From Lyngbya sp. CCAP 1446/10 (GTDB lineage: Bacteria > Cyanobacteriota > Cyanobacteriia > Cyanobacteriales > Microcoleaceae), in the NCBI RefSeq assembly GCF_026130175.1, contig NZ_JAIGNI010000038.1:1-55730 (forward strand): DNA of 55,730 nt. Direction: 5' to 3'. Shown here piece by piece: positions 15,909-24,496 of this stretch. The notes under the pieces were generated by a model. It worked only from the letters and a program-made list of their open reading frames with translations, was not told the DNA's origin and did not search any database. Every line of letters begins with the position of its first letter. Positions within the stretch are counted from its first letter, which is position 1. A program made the translations under genes and the position numbers.

Positions 15909-16709
15909 ATGGAAAAATCTAAAAATTATCAATTTCATTATTCCTTAACTGGTAACAAAAATCAGCCAATAATTCTATTTTTGCACGGATTCACGGGAAA
16001 CAATCAAGACTTTAGCAGCGTCATTTCCTTACTATCTAAAAATTATTGCTGTCTAGCAGTTGACCTTCCCGGCCACGGACAAACCAGAGTCAACGGCGAC
16101 GAAAGTTGCTACAATATGTCAAACACAGCCCAAGCATTAATCCACTTATTAGATGATTTACAAATAGATAAATGTTTGTTGTTGGGCTATTCAATGGGCG
16201 GGCGATTGGCGCTGTACATGACATTACATTTTCCTGAAAGATTCGAGAAAGTCGTGTTAGAGTCAGCTTCTCCGGGATTGAAGAGTGAAAAAGATCGATC
16301 GCACAGACGACAAGCCGATTCACAAACAGCACAAAACCTCGAAAATAGCAACATTAAAGATTTTATCTTAAACTGGTACGATCGCCCTTTATTCAAATCC
16401 TTAAAAAAATCTCCCAAATTCGACCAACTCATCGAAACCCGCTTAGCAAACAATCCCTTAGAATTAGCCAAATCACTCCGCAACCTGGGAACCGGCAACC
16501 AACCATCTCTTTGGGAAAAACTAACACAAAATCAAATCCCCATTCTCTTGCTAGTGGGAGAAGATGATCGTAAATTTCAAAGTATTAATGCAGAAATTGC
16601 CAGCTTATGTCCGGCCGCTAGTCTCAACATTATACCAAACGCTGGTCACAATATCCATTTTGAAAACATTGATAAGTTTGTGGAAGTTGTGAGACAATTT
16701 TATGATTAA
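15909..16709 (+). CDS. menH: MenH, SHCHC synthase (alpha/beta hydrolase)
   Basis: Eliminates pyruvate from the MenD product to give 2-succinyl-6-hydroxy-2,4-cyclohexadiene-1-carboxylate. The 266-residue alpha/beta hydrolase shows the oxyanion segment LHGFTGNNQDF, the nucleophile elbow GYSMGG (S95), an acidic residue in LLVGEDDRKF and the catalytic histidine in NAGHNIHFE. Its place between menA and menC supports MenH over a generic hydrolase. The stop codon lies at the start of a tandem hairpin repeat. Confidence 0.88.
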   Translation: MEKSKNYQFHYSLTGNKNQPIILFLHGFTGNNQDFSSVISLLSKNYCCLAVDLPGHGQTRVNGDESCYNMSNTAQALIHLLDDLQIDKCLLLGYSMGGRLALYMTLHFPERFEKVVLESASPGLKSEKDRSHRRQADSQTAQNLENSNIKDFILNWYDRPLFKSLKKSPKFDQLIETRLANNPLELAKSLRNLGTGNQPSLWEKLTQNQIPILLLVGEDDRKFQSINAEIASLCPAASLNIIPNAGHNIHFENIDKFVEVVRQFYD

Positions 16710-16891
16710 CGGGCAGTCAGAAACCGGGTTTTTTACGAAAATGTTTGTTGTCACCGACAAATCAGGTAAAAACCCGGTTTCTTCGGCCTTAGTGATGATT
16801 GACCGGTAGTCAGAAACCGGGTTTTTTACAAAAATCCTTGGTTGTCGTCCACAGATTAGCTAAAAACCCGGTTTCTTTCGCCTTAGTGATG
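16703..16891. repeat. Tandem pair of AGAAACCGGG hairpins between menH and menC
   Basis: Two about 94-bp units each hold an inverted pair AGAAACCGGGTTTTTTAC / TAAAAACCCGGTTTCT (16719-16782 and 16812-16876), followed by CGCCTTAGTGATGATT-like sequence. The boundary word GATTAAC/GATTGAC includes the end of menH. Loop sequences differ between the copies while the arms are kept, which points to selection on the hairpin or repeated insertion. Confidence 0.85.
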
Positions 16892-16906
16892 ATTAACTAA
16901 AAGTAA

Positions 16907-17929
16907 ATGCTATATAAATTTGAGTTTCGCAGCTATCAGCGAAAATTTAAGCGCCCGCTGCGAACAAGTCACGGAATTTGGGATATTCGATCAGGAATTA
17001 TCCTGCGACTGATTGACGAAAATGGTCGAATTGGTTGGGGAGAAATTGCCCCTTTGAGTTGGTTTGGTTCCGAAACTTTTGAGCAAGCTTTAGATTTTTG
17101 TCAACAGTTACCTGCTAATATTTCATCAGAGATGATTTTTGCGATTTCTGCTGAATTACCAGCTTGTCAATTTGGCTTTGAGTCAGCACTATCAAACGAG
17201 CCAAATTCACCCCCCCCAAGCCCCCCTTGCCAAGAAGGGGATAAAAGCGAAAATTTAAGTCAGTACAGCGGTTTATTGCCTGCTGGTGAAACGGCTTTGC
17301 AGGTTTTACCAATGCTTTGGTTGGAGGGACATCGCACGTTTAAATGGAAGATTGGCGTTGCTGCAATTGAGGAAGAATTAACGATTTTTCAGCAGCTAAT
17401 TGGATCAATGCACGATTTGTGCGATCGCCAAACAGCACTTTTACGCTTAGATGCTAATGGGGGACTCACCTATTCCGAGGCCCAAAAATGGCTGGAAGCT
17501 TGCGATCGCGTGACAGCAACACCCGACTTGGCGGCAGATATTGAATTTTTGGAACAGCCACTGCCGATCGCCCAGTTTCAGGAAATGGTAGAATTGAATG
17601 CTATTTATGCAACGGATCTCGCCCTAGACGAATCCGCAGCCAACCTCGATCGCATCCAAGAATGCTACAGCCAAGGTTGGCGGGGAATTTTTGTCATCAA
17701 ACCTGCGATCGGCGGTTCCCCATCCCAACTCCGAAAATTTTGTCAAACTCACAATATAGACGCAGTTTTCTCATCAGTATTTGAAACCAAAATCGGCAGA
17801 CAAGCAGCCTTAAATTTAGCAACAGAATTGTCTCTAAATAATAGAGCCCTAGGCTTCGGTACCGATAGCTGGTTCGACGACAATCAAGACACCTGGTTAA
17901 AGCATCTATGGCAAAAAAAATCACAGTAA
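16907..17929 (+). CDS. menC: MenC, o-succinylbenzoate synthase
   Basis: An enolase-superfamily enzyme that dehydrates SHCHC to o-succinylbenzoate. Catalytic features are K146 and K148 in FKWKIG, metal ligands D182 (LRLDANGG), E213/E216 region (EFLEQPLP) and D241 (LALDESAAN), and K265 in FVIKPAIGG. At 340 residues it is about 20 longer than the usual cyanobacterial form as I remember it. The excess lies around 96-120, with PNSPPPSPPCQEGD encoded by a C-run repeat of the same family as those in menD. The frame is intact and overlaps menE by 22 nt. Confidence 0.92.
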   Translation: MLYKFEFRSYQRKFKRPLRTSHGIWDIRSGIILRLIDENGRIGWGEIAPLSWFGSETFEQALDFCQQLPANISSEMIFAISAELPACQFGFESALSNEPNSPPPSPPCQEGDKSENLSQYSGLLPAGETALQVLPMLWLEGHRTFKWKIGVAAIEEELTIFQQLIGSMHDLCDRQTALLRLDANGGLTYSEAQKWLEACDRVTATPDLAADIEFLEQPLPIAQFQEMVELNAIYATDLALDESAANLDRIQECYSQGWRGIFVIKPAIGGSPSQLRKFCQTHNIDAVFSSVFETKIGRQAALNLATELSLNNRALGFGTDSWFDDNQDTWLKHLWQKKSQ

Positions 17930-19347
17930 ATAGTCTGAATCTACCCTTTGAATTTCCCGATAATTGGCTAATCGGTGTTGACAGCAGCGAATTTACTCGA
18001 ATTGTCGATCGGCAATTTCAACAAATCACCAAAAATCCCGCCCAAAAAATACCCCCCAAAATTTGCATCGCAGAATCAGAACCCCTGCAATTTCTTGCCA
18101 GCTTCATCAGCGCCCGTGCCGCCAAATGTCAGATTTTCCTCTGCAATCCCAACTGGGTAAAACAAGAATGGGAACAAGTCTTTGATTTAGTCCAACCAGA
18201 CTTAATTTTCGGACAAACTGCTGAGTTTAAAAAAATATTCCCCTCTCTTCCTTTGTATAACCGCGAATTCAATTCACCCGAAATTGATGAATTAGATCAA
18301 ATCATGATTCCCACCGGCGGTTCATCGGGAAAAATCCGTTTTGCCATCCACACTTGGGAAACACTCACCGCATCAGTCCAAGGTTTTCAACAATATTTTC
18401 AACTTGACAAAATCAACTCATTCTGCGTTTTGCCCTTATACCACGTCAGCGGTTTCATGCAGTTTATGCGATCGTTTACCACGGTTGGTAAACTGGTAAT
18501 CCAGCCGTTTAAAGCACTAGAATACGGCGAAAAATTCGATATCGAACCCGAAGAATTTTTCATTTCCTTAGTCCCAACTCAACTGCAACGGCTGCTGCAA
18601 AACCCAGATACAGCTAATTGGTTGTCCCGGTTTCGTACCGTACTTTTGGGCGGTGCTCCCGCTTGGCCGGAACTTTTAGCAACAGCTAGAAACTATCAAA
18701 TCAAACTAGCACCCTGTTACGGCATGACAGAAACCGCTTCACAAATTGCTACACTCAAACCCGAAGATTTTCTCGCCGGAAACAACAGTTATGGTCAAGC
18801 TTTACCCCACGCGAAAATAACTATTCGCAGTCCCAATGGTGAGATTTTGTGCTCAAATCAAATTGGAAATATTGCAGTTAATGCTAAATCTTTAGCCTTG
18901 GGTTATTATCCTGAAAAATTTGGCGCTCAGCAATACTTTCAATTAGACGATTTGGGATTTATCGATCACAATAACTGTTTAAATATAGTCGGCCGCAGCA
19001 GCGACAAAATTATCAGCGGCGGAGAAAACGTATTTCCTGCACAAGTCGAAGCCGCAATTAAGAATACTAATTTAGTTGCCGATGTTGCTGTAATTGGCTT
19101 AGCTGACAAAGATTGGGGTCAAGTTGTTACGGCGATTTATGTTCCCGCTAATTCCGAAGTTACTGTCAAAAATTTGCAAGCAGCAATCGAAGATAAGTTG
19201 AGCAAGTTTAAGCAGCCGAAAAATTGGGTTGTCGTCGAAGAATTGCCCCGGAATGCTCAAGGGAAAGTCAATCGAGAACAATTGCAAGAAATTGCAATCA
19301 AAATGGTTCGTAGTGAGGACTTTAGTCCGCATAAATCAAAGGACTAA
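17908..19347 (+). CDS. menE: MenE, o-succinylbenzoate-CoA ligase
   Basis: Activates o-succinylbenzoate with ATP and CoA, ready for ring closure by MenB. The ANL-family motifs are PTGGSSGK at about 135-142, CYGMTETASQIA, the hinge region GRSSDKIISGGENVFP, and the C-terminal lysine motif RNAQGKVNRE. It begins inside the end of menC (22-nt overlap), so the two are coupled. The final 13 residues (from VRSEDF to the stop) are encoded by a dispersed hairpin repeat, so the original C-terminus has probably been replaced. Apart from that the enzyme looks normal at 479 residues. Confidence 0.92.
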   Translation: MAKKITVNSLNLPFEFPDNWLIGVDSSEFTRIVDRQFQQITKNPAQKIPPKICIAESEPLQFLASFISARAAKCQIFLCNPNWVKQEWEQVFDLVQPDLIFGQTAEFKKIFPSLPLYNREFNSPEIDELDQIMIPTGGSSGKIRFAIHTWETLTASVQGFQQYFQLDKINSFCVLPLYHVSGFMQFMRSFTTVGKLVIQPFKALEYGEKFDIEPEEFFISLVPTQLQRLLQNPDTANWLSRFRTVLLGGAPAWPELLATARNYQIKLAPCYGMTETASQIATLKPEDFLAGNNSYGQALPHAKITIRSPNGEILCSNQIGNIAVNAKSLALGYYPEKFGAQQYFQLDDLGFIDHNNCLNIVGRSSDKIISGGENVFPAQVEAAIKNTNLVADVAVIGLADKDWGQVVTAIYVPANSEVTVKNLQAAIEDKLSKFKQPKNWVVVEELPRNAQGKVNREQLQEIAIKMVRSEDFSPHKSKD

Positions 19348-19363
19348 AGTCCTCACTACAAAC
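19305..19363. repeat. GTAGTGAGGACTTTAGTCC hairpin, copy 2, overlapping the menE stop
   Basis: GTAGTGAGGACTTTAGTCC and GGACTAAAGTCCTCACTAC form a nearly perfect 19-bp stem with a short loop. The left arm and loop are translated as the end of MenE, and the menE TAA lies in the right arm. It sits between convergent menE and the PanE-like gene and probably acts as a bidirectional terminator. Confidence 0.85.
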
Positions 19364-19372
19364 CTGTATCTA

Positions 19373-20344
19373 TTATTCCACACCTAACAGCCTTCTCGTC
19401 CTTTCTGCTTCTTGCCTTTGAACGTCCACAAACTTCAACATTCGGTAAAGTACCTCTATTTGTGGCAACTTAACACCTGCTTTTTCGGCTACCCGTATCG
19501 GATTGCCAAAAATCGCTTCTACTTCCAGCGGCCGCGATTCATCGTAATCGATTTTCATGCTGGTGCGGTAAGGCTTCATTTTGTGAGTATATTCCAGCAT
19601 ATTTGGGATAAAATTATCGGGAATAATGCGATCGCAACTTTGAGCGCCCGCTATCACTTCCGCCATAATTTGCTCAACCAAAATCAAAGTATCGGGATTC
19701 GCCATCAATTCGTCGGTTCTCGCATTTAAAATCACAGACAGCCCGTTATAAGGAATATTCCACACCAGCTTTTTCCACCTTGACAACAGTAAATCTTCGC
19801 TCATTTCTATGGGAATTTCAGCCCGTTGAAAATCCTCAGCAATTTGGCGCAATCTGTCAGTAATACCGATGGTTTTGTAGTCTTGGGAATATTCACCCAA
19901 GGTAATAGTACCGTAATCTATGTGGCAGATATGACCGGGGCTAACTTTATAAGAACACAGAAAACATAGTCCGCCAACTACTCGCTCGGCACCGACAATT
20001 TTAGCTATTTCTGGTTCGGTATTCAATCCGTTTTGCAATACTAAAACCGTGCCGTTATCCTTTAATAAAGTAGGTAAAAGTTTGGGCAATAAGTGATTTT
20101 GCGTGGTTTTCAGTGCGACAATTACTACGTCGCACTGAGGCATTTTGTCCGCGTCACGGTAGGCGCGGACTTGTGGGAGGGTGAAGTCGCCTTCGGGAGA
20201 CTCGATCGTCAAACCGTGTTTTTTGACGCGATCGTAATCGGTGCGTAGCAAAAAATTTACTTCTAAACCTGCTTTTTGCAGTCTAGCACCGTAGAATCCG
20301 CCTAAAGCTCCCGTGCCGATGATGGCATAATTGCGATTTGTCAT
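19373..20344 (-). CDS. 2-dehydropantoate 2-reductase family protein (ApbA/PanE)
   Basis: A 323-residue NAD(P)-dependent reductase. The Rossmann motif is GTGALGGFYGAR near the N-terminus. Family segments include DVVIVALKTTQN, LVLQNGLNTE, the catalytic lysine region RWKKLVWNIPYNGLSVI, and a C-terminal helical domain with PYRTSMKIDYDESRP. PanE reduces ketopantoate to pantoate for coenzyme A. Many cyanobacteria carry several PanE-like paralogues, so the true substrate is uncertain and I leave the symbol empty. It converges on menE. Coenzyme A is used by MenE, but I do not claim a link. Confidence 0.82.
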   Translation of the reverse strand: MTNRNYAIIGTGALGGFYGARLQKAGLEVNFLLRTDYDRVKKHGLTIESPEGDFTLPQVRAYRDADKMPQCDVVIVALKTTQNHLLPKLLPTLLKDNGTVLVLQNGLNTEPEIAKIVGAERVVGGLCFLCSYKVSPGHICHIDYGTITLGEYSQDYKTIGITDRLRQIAEDFQRAEIPIEMSEDLLLSRWKKLVWNIPYNGLSVILNARTDELMANPDTLILVEQIMAEVIAGAQSCDRIIPDNFIPNMLEYTHKMKPYRTSMKIDYDESRPLEVEAIFGNPIRVAEKAGVKLPQIEVLYRMLKFVDVQRQEAERTRRLLGVE

Positions 20345-20370
20345 AAGTAGAAGGAAGAAGGAAGTTCGGC

Positions 20371-20462
20371 AACGGATTTTGTAACGGATGTAACGGATGT
20401 AACGGATGGAAGATGGAAGATGGAAGATGGAAGATGGAAGATGGAAGATGGAAGATGGAAGA
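20371..20462. repeat. Two adjoining short tandem repeats
   Basis: Three to four copies of a 9-bp TAACGGATG unit run straight into about eight copies of the 7-bp GAAGATG unit. It looks like replication slippage in the gap upstream of the PanE-like gene. No coding frame is apparent. Confidence 0.85.
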
Positions 20463-20517
20463 ATGCTTAGAGCCTTTCGTTTTTGATTCCTCTATATTTT
20501 ACATTTAATTAAGTCGA

Positions 20518-20613
20518 ACTACTTAATATATAGCGCTTCTCAAGCATGGTGAGGATAGCCCATAGCCCATAGCCCTATGCCGTTCGCGTACCTCATCTTT
20601 CTGATCAAGGCTA
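20518..20613. repeat. Dispersed hairpin with internal AGCCCAT repeats
   Basis: ATATAGCGCTTCTCA near the left end and a degenerate TCTGATCAAGGCTATA at the right end bracket a short AGCCCAT tandem. It is a decayed relative of the perfect hairpin at 36941-37046. With 20371-20462 it accounts for most of the 355 nt between the PanE-like gene and menI. Confidence 0.6.
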
Positions 20614-20699
20614 TAAATAAGTCGGAATGAATTTTCAACTAAACAGAAATTTGAGTGTCATTACCTGCTATTATTTAAAGATAGAAGTTATCTGAAATC

Positions 20700-21113
20700 T
20701 CACATTTCAAATTGCCTCATCCACTGCATTAAGTCTTCAGATAGCTGTTTTCTAGTTCGCGTTACTGCATCGATGCAGACGTGCTTAGTAAGAGCTTTAG
20801 CGGCGCTTCTTCCTGCAACTTCCCCAGAAAATACTTGATAGGCAATTTCAAATTCATCGCCAGCAATTTGTTTGGGCGTTAGTTGAATCGTCAGCCGATC
20901 GCCCGCAAACATAGGGCGATAAAAATCTACAGTAGCATGAATTACGGGCAAAGCTGCCTGGGGATTGCTAAAAAATTCTTTGAGATTGATGCCCGATGCT
21001 GCTAGAGATGCCTCGTAAGCTTCGTGGCACATCGCCAAAACGTTAGCAAAGTAAACGACTCCAGCAGCATCGGTATCTTGAAAGCGCACAGTGCGGGTGT
21101 AAGTGAAAGGCAT
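20700..21113 (-). CDS. menI: 1,4-dihydroxy-2-naphthoyl-CoA thioesterase (hotdog fold)
   Basis: A 137-residue 4HBT-type hotdog thioesterase. It carries the active-site segment VRFQDTDAAGVVYFANVLAM, with an aspartate as in 4-hydroxybenzoyl-CoA thioesterases, followed by ATVDFYRPMFAGDRLTI. The Synechocystis homologue Slr0204 hydrolyses DHNA-CoA in phylloquinone synthesis. Finding this gene next to menD, F, A, H, C and E supports the same role. It would act after MenB, which is not in the window. It stands alone on the minus strand. Confidence 0.85.
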   Translation of the reverse strand: MPFTYTRTVRFQDTDAAGVVYFANVLAMCHEAYEASLAASGINLKEFFSNPQAALPVIHATVDFYRPMFAGDRLTIQLTPKQIAGDEFEIAYQVFSGEVAGRSAAKALTKHVCIDAVTRTRKQLSEDLMQWMRQFEM

Positions 21114-21272
21114 TTGAGGTAGTAGCGGGCGATCGCAAATTAAAGCTGAATTTTACCAACCATCATATCGGTAAACCAGCACTTTTGCAGCAGCGATCGG
21201 CTAACTAAGCAGCGGCTAATTTTTTATATTCTCAAACTCGCCCTCCTCACTCCTTCCGCTTCCCCTGCTTTC

Positions 21273-21719
21273 TTAACCTTTGTTTTTTATCAACATCACG
21301 TCTATAATCTTGAGGGCAACTTCTTCGGAAAGATCCAATGCACAGTAAAGATCATTCAAAAGTTGTTCTTCTTCTTCTGAGACTTCGCCATCTGCTAAAG
21401 CGATATCAGTTGTCACAGCAAAAACTGTTTCTTTAAGTTCGTCTGGAAGCGTTGCCAAAGCCGCATCAAACAGTACCTGAACTCCTTGTCGTTGCAGGAT
21501 CATCAGCAGCCGATCGAGCATTTTTCGCATCACATCATCTGGATAGCTGCGGAACAATTGCATCCGAGATAGCGTCATACTAATCGCTTTACTTTCGCTG
21601 TCGTTGATGTAACCATCGGCTGCTACGGCAATTAGCGCGATCGCCGCAAATGCTTCGGCAGGCCCTAACGTGACATCAGTTTGTTGGCGAGTCTGCGATA
21701 CTTTATCAAATAAACCCAT
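21273..21719 (-). CDS. TerB-like (tellurite-resistance family) protein
   Basis: A helical protein of 148 residues from the start at 21719 (MGLFDKVSQTRQQTDVTLGP). That ATG has GAGGAAAG at good distance. A longer frame from 21806 adds 29 residues without a ribosome site. Two repeats of the TerB/DjlA type are visible, each with an acidic loop: AVAADGYINDSESKAI and ALADGEVSEEEEQLL, which may bind a divalent cation. Members are linked to stress responses and membrane-associated complexes, but the role in cyanobacteria is unclear. A repeat cluster lies upstream. Confidence 0.78.
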   Translation of the reverse strand: MGLFDKVSQTRQQTDVTLGPAEAFAAIALIAVAADGYINDSESKAISMTLSRMQLFRSYPDDVMRKMLDRLLMILQRQGVQVLFDAALATLPDELKETVFAVTTDIALADGEVSEEEEQLLNDLYCALDLSEEVALKIIDVMLIKNKG

Positions 21720-21934
21720 GATACTTTCCTCATTATTTAGTAGTCGATTCATGGAGTCCCGATGGGCTCTGGCTTTAGATGTTTCCTTGGCTGGGAATTT
21801 CGACAATTATATCAAATCTGCTGAGTTATTTATTATCAATAAAATTATGAAAAAATTAAGAATTTTTATTTTGCCCTTCGGCGCTGCAAGGGTGGGTTGA
21901 TTCAGAGCCTGAATTACCTTGCGATATCTCCGTT

Positions 21935-22092
21935 CAGTTGACAGTTGACAGTTGACAGTTGACAGTTGACAGTTGACAGTTGACAGTTGACAGTTGACAG
22001 TTGACCTGGAAGAAAGAGGATTGCAGTAATGAATCGTCTGATTTTAATTTCTCCATAAAAGGGAGAGGCTTTAAACCAATTCTTTCTGGTAA
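21935..22092. repeat. Composite repeat copy A: STRR tract plus conserved 85-bp segment
   Basis: About ten heptamers of CAGTTGA (21935-22005) are followed by a conserved segment containing GAATCGTCTGATTTTAATTT and GGGAGAGGCTTTAAACCAAT, and ending TTCTTTCTGGTAA. The same composite is at 31319-31490 and 53375-53565 (reverse orientation) and 36736-36870 (same orientation). The arms GGGAGAGGCTTTAAACCAATTCTTTCTGG stay well conserved while the tract varies. It occupies most of the gap between the TerB-like gene and the ATPase. Confidence 0.85.
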
Positions 22093-22117
22093 AACCAGCT
22101 CTCCCAGCGCAGACAAT

Positions 22118-23422
22118 CTACTTGTCAAACAAAGCTAAATCTGCTTTTAGGAAATCAACAAACTGCCGCGCAGTCCTTCCAGATCGCCCATTGCGACGAG
22201 TTGCCCATTCCTTAGCGCGGTGCTCCAAATCCTCAACAGCGAGCTTGATCCCAGCCAGTTCTGCCAAATGTCGGACAATTGTTAAATAAGTGTTTTGATC
22301 CGCAGGTTCAAAAGTTAAAGTCAAGCCAAACCGATCGCTAAATGAGAGTTTTTCCTGCACAGTATCCCAAGCGTGAACTTCGTCTCCGTCGCTGGGGCGA
22401 GGCCTATCATCAAAAAACTCTCGAATTAAATGCCTGCGGTTAGATGTGGCGTAAACTACAACATTTTGAGGCCGGGCGGTGACATTGCCTTCCAAAACCA
22501 CTTTCAAGGATTTAAAAGCATCATCATCTTCTTCAAAGGAAAGGTCATCGACAAAAATAATAAACTTTTGAGGAACTTCCCGCAACTTCTCCACAATTAG
22601 TGGCAAATCTTGCAAGTCAGATTTAGATACTTCAATCAAGCGCAGATTGCGATCGCCAAATTCATTTAACAGCGACTTCACCAAAGAAGACTTACCCGAA
22701 CCGCGACTCCCGTACAGCAAAACGTGCAAAGCCGGATAACCAGCCAGCAAAAACTCCGTATTTTTCACCAGAGCATCGCGCTGCCAATCGCAGCAAACCA
22801 ACTCTTTCAAATTTATGCGATCGGGATGCGAAATACTCGCCAACTGCCCGGAGCGCCAGCTAAAAGCGCGATATTCGGCAAACAAACCAGTACCAAAATT
22901 TCGGTAATATTCTGCCAAAGATTCCGCAGCACCAGACCATTTTTCCAGTTGTCCGTGCAGGGGTTTATCGCCCGGTTCTGTTACAGTTTCGGAATGCCAA
23001 ATCGGAGGCACTACGTCAAGTTGACCCGCTACTCGCACCCACTTGCTCAACTGTTCGCTGCTGCATTCGTAAATATTTTGCAGCACTTGTAAATCGTGTC
23101 TGGCGGCCTCCACCAAAGCTGGTGGCAAACTCGCAAAATCTGTTTGTTGAGCCTTGCGAGAAAATGGATTTTCGTCTTTGAGAATTTCCCAAATCAGAGA
23201 ATCTTTCCAACTCAGATTTTGAGCGGCCTGAACTTTGAACCATTTGCCGTAAGCCACCTGACAGTCTAAAGCGCTGACTTCGCTGTGGTGGAGAGCTTGC
23301 AGCAAGTCGAGAAAGGCTTGAGCTGGGGGGCTTGTGAGGACTGATTGATACAGCAGCAGGGATGCTGCTTGGCGTTGGAGGTAACGGATTTGGGCGATCG
23401 CACCAGAAGTTAGGGCTGACAT
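22118..23422 (-). CDS. DUF815 family AAA-type ATPase
   Basis: A 434-residue ATPase. The P-loop YGSRGSGKSSLVKSLL lies at about 237-252 and the Walker B FIIFVDDLSFEEDD at about 287-300, followed by the sensor segment VVVYATSNRRHLI. The C-terminal part resembles a small AAA lid with a basic region (KEWATRRNGRSGRTARQFVDFL). The N-terminal 200 residues are helical and not assigned. DUF815 proteins are widespread and of unknown function. There is no membrane segment. The gene diverges from the TMEM14 gene. Confidence 0.87.
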   Translation of the reverse strand: MSALTSGAIAQIRYLQRQAASLLLYQSVLTSPPAQAFLDLLQALHHSEVSALDCQVAYGKWFKVQAAQNLSWKDSLIWEILKDENPFSRKAQQTDFASLPPALVEAARHDLQVLQNIYECSSEQLSKWVRVAGQLDVVPPIWHSETVTEPGDKPLHGQLEKWSGAAESLAEYYRNFGTGLFAEYRAFSWRSGQLASISHPDRINLKELVCCDWQRDALVKNTEFLLAGYPALHVLLYGSRGSGKSSLVKSLLNEFGDRNLRLIEVSKSDLQDLPLIVEKLREVPQKFIIFVDDLSFEEDDDAFKSLKVVLEGNVTARPQNVVVYATSNRRHLIREFFDDRPRPSDGDEVHAWDTVQEKLSFSDRFGLTLTFEPADQNTYLTIVRHLAELAGIKLAVEDLEHRAKEWATRRNGRSGRTARQFVDFLKADLALFDK

Positions 23423-23551
23423 AATGGCAATTGTATAACAGTTAGATAGATACTCTGACTGGGTTTAATAAATTTTCTAACAATTTGTGACTGTAATTGC
23501 AGCTATCGCTGTATAAATTTAGATGCACTTGTGAAATTTGGGGCATTAAAA

Positions 23552-23884
23552 ATGAATTTAGGTATAGCAGCGGCGATCGGCTACGGCGTTTTGACACTAA
23601 TTGGTGGCATCATGGGTTACATCAAAGCCAAAAGCCAAGCCTCGCTCATTTCCGGCCTGATTAGCGGTTCGCTGCTGATTTTTGCCGGCACCGCACAACT
23701 CATGGGACAAAGTTGGGGTTTAACATTAGCAGCAGCCATCTCTGCTGCTTTAGTAGTAGTCTTTATTGTACGGTTGGTCAAAACTCGCAAGTTTATGCCG
23801 GCTGGAATGCTGATTTTAGCTAGTTTGGCGTCTTTGGGTGCGATCGTTTACGAACTCAGCGGTCAATCGATGTTAGCTTTTTGA
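23552..23884 (+). CDS. TMEM14 family membrane protein
   Basis: About 110 residues with four hydrophobic helices (AAAIGYGVLTLIGGIMGYIKA, ASLISGLISGSLLIFAG, LTLAAAISAALVVVFIV, PAGMLILASLASLGAIVY). The small-residue-rich YIKAKSQASLISG segment is typical of TMEM14/UPF0136. I chose the ATG at 23552 (MNLGIAAAIGYG). A GTG at 23531 would add seven residues. Plant relatives (FAX proteins) act in fatty acid export from plastids, so lipid or fatty acid movement is a reasonable guess for the cyanobacterial form. Confidence 0.85.
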   Translation: MNLGIAAAIGYGVLTLIGGIMGYIKAKSQASLISGLISGSLLIFAGTAQLMGQSWGLTLAAAISAALVVVFIVRLVKTRKFMPAGMLILASLASLGAIVYELSGQSMLAF

Positions 23885-24496
23885 TTTTATATTTTAGATT
23901 TTAGAGTTGAGACTTTAGATTAACTCCACAGCCTTTACTGGGAGTTTAAGCTAAAGTCAATCGATTTTAGATTTTAGATTTTAGATTTTAGATTAACTCC
24001 ACAGCCTTTACTAGGAGTTTGAGCTAAAATCTAATTTTTTTGTCCATGACTTAATTGTGTGGCTTGCATAGCCTTTCTCAGAAACAGTGCGGTACGCTGG
24101 TATTTTGCGTAATTGGTAATTTAGTTCTGTACCCATGAATACCCAGAAACCGGGTTTTTCAACTAAAATATTAGCAAAAATCCTTAATCTCGGTGAAAAA
24201 ACCCAGTTTCTTGAGCCTGGTATTGCACCCATGCTTGGCACTTTCCCAAATTCTTAGAAAATGAGCTTAATTACTGCAATTAAATGAGAGGCGATCCGTA
24301 GCAGCGCTAGCGCAATTATCTGTTTAACTGGTTCCCAGGCTCCAGCCTGGGAACTGAGATCTAGAGGCTCTGCCTCCCTTGAAAAAATGCAGGCAGAGCC
24401 TCCGGATCTGCGTTACCAGGCCGGAGCCTGGTAACGAGTAGAAGGAGATGATCCCCTCTTCCTTCTTCCTTCTTCCTTCTTCCCTCTTCCTTCCGA
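23885..24496. other. Repeat-filled stretch without genes
   Basis: About 610 nt hold only repeats. ATTTTAGATTTTAGATTTT tracts occur at about 23886 and 23960, with a duplicated block AACTCCACAGCCTTTACT. An AGAAACCGGG hairpin is at 24145-24211. A palindromic block TCCCAGGCTCCAGCCTGGGA with GCAGAGCCTCCGGATCTGCG and GTTACCAGGCCGGAGCCTGG spans about 24332-24436. A CTTCCTTCTTCC microsatellite (24455-24493) ends 3 bp before the kinase stop. A 76-residue frame at 24011-24241 minus is made of repeat sequence and is not believed. Confidence 0.7.
24145..24211. repeat. Dispersed AGAAACCGGGTTTTT hairpin, copy 4
   Basis: The arms AGAAACCGGGTTTTTC and GAAAAAACCCAGTTTCT enclose about 30 nt. One G-to-A change in the right arm makes this an older or decaying copy. 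Confidence 0.75.

Noticed and set aside
24011..24241. 76-residue minus-strand frame
   Set aside because: Largely the translated AGAAACCGGG hairpin and neighbouring repeats.
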